Source of the DNA: Lepidostoma basale
Lineage: Eukaryota; Arthropoda; Insecta; Trichoptera; Lepidostomatidae
DNA: 64,000 nt
Direction: 5' to 3'
Assembly: GCA_022606425.2 (NCBI GenBank)
Contig: JAHDVF020000208.1
Location: forward strand, 172,501 to 236,500
A program made the translations under genes and the position numbers. Shown here piece after piece: positions 44,601 to 56,600 of this stretch. Below the pieces are notes generated by a model, which saw only the letters and a list, made by a program, of their open reading frames with translations, was not told the origin of the DNA and ran no database searches. Within the stretch, counting starts at the first letter, position 1, and the number at the start of each line of letters is the position of its first letter.

Positions 44601-47600
44601 TGTCAAAGTATACATATTTTAGTACTTTATTGCTTTTAGCTTTCACCCTTGGTCCTCGTAATAAATTTGGGGATTTGAGGGTTGCTTTGGAAATAATGTA
44701 AAAATACCTATATTATTATATATACGAGTATACCTTTGGTGGAATTGAACTTGTGTGTCAATGGCCAATTGTTTTGTCTTAAAATATGAACTGTCCCCTA
44801 CTCAATAGCTTTAGAATAATAAATCACCCTCAACTCAAAACGTCCATTCAATAAATCCTATTCTTAAATTAACTTATTGTAATGTTATCAAATCAAATCA
44901 AATCAGTTTTTTTTTCTCAAAAGATATTACAAACAACAATTATATTGTAGTTTAGGGTATCTATTGAGAACAGGTAAAATATAATAAATATATGATACCA
45001 GGAACGCATGAGAGATGGTTCGACTTAAGGAATACAAGATACTCTCCAAAGTCAAGAGTATTTGTCTTCTGAACGTACTTTCACGAATATGAAAGACGTC
45101 GATTTCCGAAGCGATCATGTTCAGCAGTTTGCAACTAACACATGTTATTTATGTCCCTAGGTTCTTGCATTAATTTTGTAATCTATATAGTTTTGGTTAA
45201 TTTATATCGTTTCCTCGATTATGAAGGTGTAAAGCCTTCGTAACATGTCACGAAAAATAAACTAATAAGTGGAGAAAACAGTGTTATTAATTTATTCAAA
45301 GTAAATTAATAACACCTATAACGATGTTAGGTAATACATACGAGTATAATAGCAATTAATACACCGGATCTATTCTATCTCCTGAATACGACTATATATT
45401 ATATTATACAACGTTAGTATTTCCTTTACCGTTGCAGAACATAACAGGCAATGTGTTGCAATTTAAAGTGAATTAAATCTGGTATTTGGAGAGGTCCGAT
45501 AATGTGAACGTGGCATATTGCAAAGATATACGAAAGGTCAGATATTTGTCCCTATTCCATACTCCGATTCACCTTTTGCCTTGGATATTGGCATTCAATT
45601 AGTAATTTATAATGTGAAGGGTTATATTGTATCCACTATGAGCTACCATTTTGTAAACTGACTATATATGTATATCAACTGTAAAGGCTTACATTGTATC
45701 GACTAACTAATTAACTAACTAAACACTGTTTCTTATATATTTACCATCCATTTGTGTTATGGATTCGTATTGAATTTTTATTTAATAGGCGGGCCACACT
45801 GTGATAAACAAGGTGGTTTGAAACCAAAATTTGTATACTGAATGTTATTACTCAAACTTAAACCATGTTCTAGACGTAGTAAAAACGTCGATTTTAGTAA
45901 ACCATGAGTTAAACCGCGGATGTTTCTGCATACGGTTATCCTTTCAACAAACATGGTACGTTTATCTCTCTTCCTCGCATTATTTTACCCGGCGTAGAAT
46001 GAGATAGAAGCCCTATACAACCGATGTTTATCACAGTGTGGCCCGCCTTTAAACTTTGTAACACAACACTTTATTATAATCAAAAATAAAAATAGTCCAT
46101 TGTTTTGGCCGAAACACCATGATACTTTAACATTATAAACTGTTTAATTAAAAAACATTGTTTTATGTATCACAATTGTATTTTGATTATTATAAATATA
46201 AATAAAAATTAAACACAAAAACCCATTTGTTTCAAGACACAATTGTGAATCATGAGCTAAATATTTAATAATGTTTTTTTTTTATATTATATTTATTTAG
46301 TGAATTAAAACAATTTTAGATAAACTTAAGGCGTTTACACTGGAATTCCATAATGACGATTTTTTTATGAATTAAAACACTGTTTTTCCACTTTTTTTTT
46401 TTTTTCTGGACATGTTTCGAAGGCTTACACCTTCATCATCGGGAGAACGATATAAACTGTGGAAAAAACAGTATTTTAATTCATAAAAAAATCGTCATTT
46501 GAATTAAAACACTCTTTATTCCACTTTTGAGTTTATTTTTCTCGACGTGTTTCGTAGGCTTTACACCTTCATCATCAGGAGAAAGATATAAACTAGGCGA
46601 ATAAAGGTGTAAAACCTTCGAAACATGCCGTGAAAAATAAACTCAAAAGTGAGAAAAAACCATTTTTAATTCATAAAATGGAATTATGGAATTCCAGTGT
46701 TAATACCTTAAATTTATTTGGTATGCATGTAACTATCAGCAATTGCTTCTTTCATCTAAGGCAATTAAGATCCATAAAAAGAAATATTCCCATTGACAGT
46801 TTTAAAACATTGATCAATTCCTTCGTCGTATCCCGACTAGATTACTGCAATGGTGTCTACGCCAACATCCCCAAGCAGCAAATAAATAAACTCCAGTCTG
46901 CAACACAGCATCTTAAGGAGCTCCACTGGCTGAAATGTCCAGAAAGGATACAATACAAGCTCTGCTGGACGGTATATAAGGCGTTGCACGGAATGGCACC
47001 AGCTTATATATCTGAACTCTGCATCAACGAGAACCTGAATGCTAGACAGTCTACATTGCGATCAGCTAAGTCTTCTGCGATCGGTAGATTGACTGTGCCA
47101 AAACGCTGTCCAAGCACAAACTTTGGCGACCGAGCCTTCGCGGTAGCCGGCCCTTCAGCCTGGAACAGTCTTCCAGCAGACCTTAAGTGCATTGAGAATC
47201 AATCAGAGTTTAGATCGAGACTCAAAACGCACCTTTTCAAATTATCATTTCCTGACAGGAAGGGCTGATCGATTTCGTCGGGTGCAGCCCTCATACTAAA
47301 TATGTTTATATATTTTTTTTATCATTATTATTATTATTATTATTATCTAGTTGATAAAACGGAGCATCTTCTACAGCGCCCTTGAGATGAGCAATTCATA
47401 AAAATGGCGCTTTATAAATTATCCAATTTATTATTATTATATTAACTACAGAGATAGAGGGCTTCTGTTTCCCTCAACATGTTTGTTTTTTGTTTTTATT
47501 TAAATTTTTAATAATCATTAAGTTGTAAAAAATTAAAAATGTTTTGTTCAACTAACTATTATGCTGTCTCTTTTAAGGGACAGGCAGTAAATGTGGACCG

Positions 47601-50600
47601 CCACACTGTTCTTCCCTGACATACTTCTCTCGTTTCCTCAACAATCATACAACGTGTCATGCACGCAAGTTGATTTCTCTGACTCCTCGCGTGGTCGACA
47701 TTTAATATTTGATTGATTTGGACGTATCATTAAGGTTTAAAAAAAGACTAACCCCAAGGAAAGAGATAAAAAGAATCCGAAAGAGATAAACGGTGACTAG
47801 AGGCTTTTGAGATGTGGTCCTATAGAAGACTATTCGGAATTTCCTGGAGAGACCACATTACAAATGAGGAGGTTCTCCAAAGAATCGAAGGAGGAAGGCA
47901 CCTGCCCTGAACCTTGTCCGAAAGGCGTGCAAGATGGATCGGCCATGTAATACGACAAGAAGGGCTCTTGCATGCCATAATGGAGAGTATGACCGAGGGG
48001 ATAAACTATAGGGAACGTCCACGCCGAGAGTACCTGGAGGACCTGTTGGTGGACATGCGCTGCTCATCATTTGCATATTTCAAAAGAGCCGCACAAGACA
48101 GGGAAGAATGGAAAAGAAGAATAGAGGAAATTGCTGCAAACCAATCCCAGGATTGAAACAAGAGAGAGAGATTGGAAAGATATAGACTCATGTGTGTACA
48201 AAAATATAGAAAAATTTAAGCAAAAAAGACAAAATTATTCAATAAATATATAGAGCATATGCCAGTACCTTTCACTGTGATACGAAGGCTTATAATCAAG
48301 GCACTATCGTTTGAGATAAATGGAACAAGTTTTTCTTTTGTTTTATATTATCTAGATTAGTCAAAATACACCCTGTTCTGAAATGAATTTATCTTCTTCT
48401 GCTTTATTTAGGACTGTGTCCTGTTATTTCTCGGAGCCTGTTCCTGGGATACAGATGTCCAACTGTCTCGCCATCTTTTAGGTGCTCTTCCTGCCGCTCG
48501 ATTTCCTGTTGGTACTTTATTTGCTGCTATATTTATCACTCTTTCAGAACATGCTCTTTCCACATGATCTCTCCAGTAGCGTCTTCTCAATCTTCCCCAT
48601 CGCACGACATCTTCCACATTGTAGATCTTTCATATTTCAGAATTTCTTATTCTGTCTCCGAGTGTCGTTCCCGCAACGGATCGGAGTGAATTTATAATAA
48701 CACTAATCAGAAAATAATATACGCAAAAATAATCTAACTTACTAAGTATCACACGCCCTATCCCCAGAGATGTAGGCAAAGAGGGTGAACCGCCATACTG
48801 TTCTGTCCTGATATACTCTCGAGATTCCTCTACAGTTATACATGGTAACATGTACCCTCTTTAATTTTTTCGATTTCGAATGTGTGCGTCTTTTAATAAT
48901 TTATTAATTTGGTGATGCCGTGCTTTCTTTTCCACTCTCTTCTTTCTTCTTACGACGTGCGTGTTGAGGAAGCGAGAGAAGTATGTCAGGAAATAACCGT
49001 GTGGCGTTCCATTTTTTCTGCCTTACGACTGCGTGATGGATAGTAAGTTATTTAGTTAATAATTAATATAATAAATTACTTTTGAATTACTCTAATCCTT
49101 GTGTGTAATTACAAAATTAATGTTTATCTAATGTATGTACATACTAATGATATAAAAACATAACTAATACACTTATTTAATGGAAAGCATTTAGGCCGGA
49201 CCTTGAAAAATGAAACCTACTGCACATAACGTTCATAATATTGTAATGTTTATTTTCATGGTCAAACTCAGATTACTCTCGCTCTGTATTTCGTTTAATG
49301 TTTTATACATTATAATAACGAATGAGCATTACATACTAGCACTTTTTGCAATGACAATGTCAACTTAAAACTAAGACAGAGGATGTTAAAGTGTTATGTG
49401 TGGTCTGTTCTGTTATATGGGTGTGAGACATGGACATTAAAAGTAAGTACAATGAACCGGTTAGAGCCATTTGAAATGTGGCTTCACCGAAGAATGTTCA
49501 GGATCCCATGGACAGACAGAGTGACGAACACAGAAGTCCTGAATCGTGCAGGAGTAAATAGAGAGCTGCTGACATTAACCTAAGTCCGCAAGATTTCATA
49601 TATGGGTCACGTTCTGCGAGGAGAGAAGTATCGCCTGCTGCATCTAATATTGAAGGGAAATAGAGGGCCGCAGGGATAAGGCAGATCTTTTGGCTGCGCA
49701 ATGTGAGGGAATGGATGGGAATCGGACCTGTGGAGGAGCTATTCCGGACAGCGCAGGATAGGAAAGAGTTTACCAGAGTGATCGCCAACGTCGGGGGGAC
49801 CTGACAGGGCACTTTAAGAAGATATACTAGCAGATCCGACAACATTTCGCTATTGCTATATTCGAGTATAACCATACAGAATATATGCACTGAAAATGTT
49901 GGGATTTATTCTCCGAACTGGTAGAGTTTTCAAGAATCCCTATGTTTTGCGAATTTTGTATAACTTATTGGTCCGGAGCCGTTTTATCTAGCCGGCATTT
50001 CTTCGTTCGGTATTCTATCATATATCGTTTTCCTGCACATTATTCTCAGAGCATACTTCAGCGGCATGTATAATTGCATTACATAACTTCTTATAATTGC
50101 ATTAGACACTCTATCATATATGGATTCCTCACACATTGGTCTAAGAGATCTCATTTCTTCTGAATTTTTTTGAACTTCCATCATTATTTTGCCAACTCCA
50201 TGCTTCACTGCCATACATAAGGGTTGGCACTAGAACTCCATTATGTACTGCCATCTTTGCTTTAGTGGATATATTACTTCGATGTAAGTACACATATATT
50301 TTTTCTTCTTTGATAGTTTTGAAGTAGTCATATTAATAGCTATTAAGCTATCTGTCAATGATATATAATTACATAAAATATAAACATTTACCTGCGGAAA
50401 TTCAAATAGTAGATGCAATAGATAGACGGTATCTTAATTTCTAGATGGAAATTTCTAAACGGGTATTTAACTTAATTTATACATGTTTTCCTCACTGAGG
50501 CAAAACGTGTTAAATTTAATTAATACTAAAATCTATTTTATCATTGCTAAGGCATTATCAAATATAACATTTAAGAATGTCTGTGTCTTTTCCATAAAAT

Positions 50601-53600
50601 TTATTAAAACTTAAAATTAATTGTATTTTACACTAAATTATTCACTTTGCACCTTTGCATCAAGACATATGTATGGAGTATCTTGATATATGGTTGCGAG
50701 ACATGATGCCTATCCGAAAGAGATAAGCGGAGACTAGAGGCTTTTGAGATGTGGTCCTATAGAAGACTATTAGGAATATACTGGAGGGACCACATAACGA
50801 ATGAGGAAGTTCTTCAAGGAATCGAAGGAGGAAGGCACCTGCTCAGGACCTTGTCCGAAAGGCGTGCAAGGTGGATCGGCCATGTAATACGTCAAGAAGG
50901 TCTCTTGCATGCCATAATGGAGGGTATGACCGAGGGGACAAACTCTAGGGGACGCCCACGCCGAGAGTACCTGGAGGACCTGTTGGCGGACGTGCGCTGC
51001 TCATCATATGCAGATTTCAAAAGAGCCGCACAAGACAGGGAAGAATGGAAGAGAAGAGTAGAATAAATTGCTGCAAACCAATCCCAGGATTGAATCTTTC
51101 TAACTAACTAACCTTTGCATAGTTATTGGCCTTTATGTTTAAGGGGTTAGGAGCGGTCAGAGGTAAGAAGAAACAAGTATCATCAATATATATTATTGTA
51201 ATAATTTAATTTATTGCATAAAACCAACAATATTTAATTATTGTATTCAGTTTTGACTTGATTTGACCCCGACTATTGCAACGGCATTTACGCCAACATA
51301 CCCAAGAAACAAACGGCAGCACGACTTATAAAAAAGTGTTTCAAAAAACTCTCATATTTCACAACATCTAAAAGATCTTCACTGGCTCAAGTGTCCTGAA
51401 AGAATCCAGTATAAACTATGTTGGACGGTTTTTAAATCGCTTCACGGAATGGCACCAGCGTACATATCTGAACTTTGTATTGCTGATAGCCCTAACTTGC
51501 GGCAATCTCGCTTCGATTTTCGAACTCCTCAGCAATAGGCAGATTCGTTAAGCCAAAGCGCAGCCCCCGGACAAATTTCGGAGATCGGGCTTTCGCAGTG
51601 GCAGGTCCGTCCGCCTGGAATATGCTTCCTGCATGCCTCAGATGCATTGACAATCCGATAGATTTTAAATCTCACCTTAAAACCCACCTTTTCTAAATAT
51701 CGCATTAAATGTAAACAACGGGTATCTGATTGCTGTTGTCACATGCAGCTCTCATGACTAAAAACATTGTCAAAGCACCCTTGAGGTGAGCTATTGTGGA
51801 AAACGGCGCTATACAAATTAGCCTAATTATTATTATTTATTTTGAAAAACCCAAAATTAATACGAATTTTCACCATATTTATTGGACCCTGTTCCATAAG
51901 TGTTGCTTTGCGGTGACCATTATAACTTCTTACAGGTTCATCTAAAATTATTCAAATAAAAAATAGATATTATTTTAATAATTATTCTAGTGCCTGATCA
52001 AAGTTTTTTTTTAATAAACAAATTGTCGGTCTCTAATAATTTACTTGCGGATTTTCAAGGAAAAATGCAACAGTGAATAGTTTATAAAATATAGAAGTTT
52101 TTAAAAAGAAAAATCCTTGAATCAGATACAACAAACAACAAACAAACAAAACCATCACGCCGTTTCCCCGCAGGGGTAGGCAGAGAGAATGGACCGCCAC
52201 ACTACTCTATCCTGGCACACCTCTCTAGCTTCCTCCACATTCATACATCGAGTCATACACGCACGTCGATTCTTCCGGCTTCTGACATGACCAACTTTTA
52301 ATATTTGATTAATTTGGTCATGCCATGTTTTCCTCGGTCTACCTCGACTCCTTACTCCATTTACATTGTTAACGTATACTTTTTTAACCATTCTTTCTTC
52401 ACCCATGCGCTCCATATGTCCGAACCAACGAAGCGAACCTTTCATAATTTTGTTCATAATACCTTCTTTCGCTCTACACTCCTTCCTAATATCAGCATTT
52501 GAGATTCTGTCGTACATCGTTCTACCACACATACGTCTTAGGGACCTCATCTCTACCGCATTTATTCTGCTCTCATCTTTCTTCTGCCAGTTCCATGCTT
52601 CGCTTCCATACATAAGGGTTGGAACCAGAACTCCATTGTGAACGGCCATTTTCGCTTTCATTGATAAATTCTTGTTTCCAATAACTACTTTTAAAGCTCC
52701 ATTCACTTTGTTACCCGCACCAACCCTTCTTTCAATATCACTGTCCGTTATCAGATACTAGATTAACTATTAAAATATACCTACATGTTTTTATTTGAAT
52801 GATTTAAGATGAACCTGTAAGAAGTTATAATGGTCACCGCAATATAAAACAGGGTCCAACAAATATGGCGATAACTTCATATATGATTTATATATTTCTT
52901 TCAAATTGGGGTCTGATCAAGTTAAATCATATATTGTTGGTTTTATAAAATAAATTAAATTACTGACAATTTTTTTTTTTAATAAATGTTTTTTTTTCGT
53001 AACTCTGACTGCCCCTAACCCCTTAACGCCAATTGGGATCAAAAACTCATTTAAGACTTTTTTGGTACTTGGCACCTTTATAATATCCAGCCCTCAACTA
53101 TTGTGAGTAGCTCTAGGAAAATGGCGTTTGCTTGTGACTTTTTAATTGCGCCAAACAGCGATCGGCCTTCAGTTCCGATAGTCAACTTTTTGTCGATATC
53201 CGCCAAGACCAATTAATTTCACTTCCTCTGTTTAGCAGCCTGCCACGCTTATCAGAATCTATTTATTATTTTATCTCTCGGACGCTTTTTGCCTCCATAA
53301 ATTGCTTCTTTATTACAAAAACTAATTTGCAATCATCCCAAACGACACGACTTTTTGCGCGTGTTCCAGCGAATCTCAAATCTAATAGTGGCCAGGGATA
53401 ATACAGTATCTTTTTGTGACGAATTTTTGAGTCGAGATCGCTGCTAATCGAAATACAACGAAAAGATGTATTCACTGGTTTATTTGTACAAAAAACTTGA
53501 CAAGTAACAAGCTATTACAAATGTTTTTTGAGTAAATAATCAAAACCAATTACCAGATACCTGAATCTATTGACTACATTATTTGTATTAAATGATTATC

Positions 53601-56600
53601 GTTTAGCTCTGCATTTAATTAAAGCTGTTAAAGTTTTTTATAATGGAAAAAAAACTCGTATTTATTTATCATAACTTTGTGATGCGGATCCATTAAACAT
53701 TGTTTATTTATTTGTAAACAACACTTTTTTTAAAATATTTATTAATTTTAGAAAAAACTTAAGGCGTTAACTAACTAACTAACTAACCATCACGTCGTCT
53801 CCCCGAAAGTGTAGGCAGAAAGAATGGACTCCCACACTTTTATTTCCTGACATATTTCTCTCGCTTCCTCAACATTCATACATCGTGTCATGCACGCGCG
53901 CCGATTTCTCGGACTCATTTATTTGATAGTGCCACGTTTTCCTCGGTCTTCCTCTATTTCTGGTTCCATTTACATCGTTAACGTATATTTTTTTAACCAT
54001 TTTTTCTTCATTCATTCTTTCCATATGTCCAAACCATCTTAATGATCCTTTCATTATTTTTTTCCTAACACCATCATTCGCACCGCATTCACTTTGTATA
54101 TTTTCATTCGACACTCTATCATATACAGAGTATCCGCACATTCGTCCAAACTGGCTAAAGAAGGATAAAAGTAGAATAAATTCAGTAAAAATGAGATCTC
54201 TTAGACAAATGTGTGGAAAACTGTGCATGATAGAGTGTCGAATGAAAATATAACAAATGAATGCGGTGCGAGTGAAAGTGTTATGAACAAAATAATTAAA
54301 GGATCATTAAGATGGTTTGGACACATGGAAAGAATGAATGAAGAAAGAATGGTAAAAAAAAAGTTTATGTTAACGATGTGAATGAAACTTGAAGTAGGGG
54401 AAGGCCGAGGAAAACGTGACACGATCAAATAAATCAAATATTGAATATCGGTCCCGCGAGGAGTCGAGAAATCGATGCGCGTGCATGTCACGATATATAA
54501 ATGTTGGGGAAGCGAAAGAAATATGTCAAGAAAGAAAAGTGGGGCAGTCCACTCTTTCCGCCTACCCCTGCGCGAGACGGCGTGATGATTATTTTATTAA
54601 ACATATTTTTATTTAAAATTTTAGATTGAAATTATTGGTCAAGAAGCAAAAATCTATAGCTAACTATCTATTGTGTTAGTGTGTGTTCTAAGTTAGATTT
54701 TTTCGTGTCTGAGTATTAATTTCGACAAGCAGCCAAATAAAAAGTCTAATTCATAGTCTTGTACTTAGAATCAGATTAATTCATGGAAATGTTCACGACC
54801 ATGAATACAGATTTTTTCTATACGCGATTCTCGAAAGATTTGCTCTGTATCCTTGAAAATGATTTAGAACTGAGCATTGCCTTTGATCACTTTATTGTTT
54901 GCCTGACCGTTGCTTAATTCGTTTTTTTTCTTTTCTTCTTATTTTACTTCCTAACTAATAATCATTTTATCATTAAGATTAATTTTCAAGTATTTTAAAT
55001 TAGTTCGAATCTTATAAAACCGTATATTAATTGCAGTACCATTTTTTGTGGCGTAAAAATGCATTTATTTCGCAATTTTGCGTCTGAAAACGCTCTGGGA
55101 ATGAACGGATCTTCTTTTCCGGTCTCAATCTAATGATTGGTCTACAGCAAGGTGACGCATCTCCTCTTCCACTCCACTCGGTCCTCGGCAACTCTCTTCA
55201 ACTCCGCATAAGAGGTGCAGCTCATATCTCGGCAAATCTGGTCTAGGTACTCTTGACGAGGTCGTCTTCTGCCAATCGATCCCTCGACCATTCTCTTCAA
55301 CACATTATGCAGGAAACATTCGTGTCGCAACACAAGACCAATCCATCTTGCGCGCCTCTCCGCTATGGTGTGCCTACTCTCTTCAACTCTGCTGAGAACT
55401 TCTTCATTTGTAATGTGGCCCCTCCATGAAACATGGAAAACTCGTCGGCAGGTCCACATCTCAAATGTCTCCAGCCTTTTGCGCTCTCTTTCGCCCAGGC
55501 ACCAAGTTTCGTAGCCGTACAGTAAAACACTCCACACCAATGTTTTTATAAGTTGTTTTTGGAGGTTCAGGTCTATGTTGTTGGACTCGAATATTTTAGA
55601 TTTCTTGTTGAAGGCAAGTTTAGCTTGGTGGATACGACTATCGACGTCTTTCTTGGATCGACCATCCCATGTAATACTGCTCCCCAGGTAAACAAAAGTC
55701 TTTACATTCTTGATCGCAGTTCCAGTCATCTCCACATTTATTTGACGCTCATCTCTACCCTACGTCTACCTACCCTACCCTACCTACTACGGTCATTACC
55801 TTAGTTTGACCTTTGTTTGAACGGATAAATTGACAATATTTACGTCGTTTCACCGCGCAATTGACAATCCTTAATTCAATTGATTTTCAGATAGCAAATA
55901 TGCCCTAAATATTCAGATAACTATTACTAGTACTTGACCTATAATTTTAACTAATACGTGTTACATATGTTTTGTATTTTGAGGGTGATAAGATGATGAA
56001 CATGTGGAACAAAATTAATTAAAAACTGAAAAAAAAATTCTTCCTGTGATGAAGACGACCAGCCTTCTCTCCATCTCTTTGGTGGTCGTCCTGGTTGTCG
56101 ACGGCCCTCTGGAGTATCGTGCATCACGATATTAGGAATTCTTGCTGGATCCATTCTCTCGATGTGGTCCCTCCAGAATTGTCTTCTCTGCCTACTCCAT
56201 CTCACTATGTCTTCATGCAGGATTTGCGTATCCTATCTCTAAGGGTTCTACCCACAATAGTACGTAATGTTCTCATTTCCGCTACTCTTAAGAGATGTTT
56301 GGTTCTGCACTGAATCTGATCAAAATAATCAAATGCGCTGTTACCATAGCGCAAAAAACCCGCCCCCAAATACGAGTATTGTAGCCAGTTTACATGCGGG
56401 TTCGGATTTTCCAGTCATTAAAAAAATTGGTCCATAATTGTATCTTCACTTTCATGTGAAGTTTCGATGGCTTATGGAATACATTGGATGCATGGCATTG
56501 TTGAAAATCTCACTCATATTTCACTTCAAGTGCAGATCGCTTATCGTGGAGATATAATGTACAAAGGAATCTGTTGATCGGATAAGACGGGTCTAGAACT

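Larger units (their letters stand above)
46320..46690. mobile_element. Cluster of three HH3 copies in opposed orientations
   Basis: Minus copies at 46325-46460 and 46490-46590 and a plus copy at 46596-46690, each with the GTTAACACTGGAATTCC-type edge or its relic. The plus copy's core is eroded (AACATGCCG). Confidence 0.75.
51120..53045. mobile_element. Foldback element split by L2 and RTE-A insertions
   Basis: The outer arms (51120-51250 and 52930-53040) share GGGGTTAGGAGCGGTCAGAG and complement. The inner arms (51873-52010 and 52752-52890) share GTGACCATTATAACTTCTTA and complement. The left arm is interrupted by L2 at 51255-51840 and the central loop by RTE-A at 52150-52740. Confidence 0.8.

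Noticed and set aside
46630..47268. 212-codon frame as a host protein
   Set aside because: It carries the AWNSLPADL and LKTHLF ending of CR1/L2 elements and an ATT-repeat tail, and is duplicated at 51255-51840.
50480..50520. Further hammerhead core
   Set aside because: CCTCACTGAGG then CAAAACGTGT gives a hairpin and a GAAAC-like block, but no CTGANGA and no stem I. Probably an eroded relic or chance.
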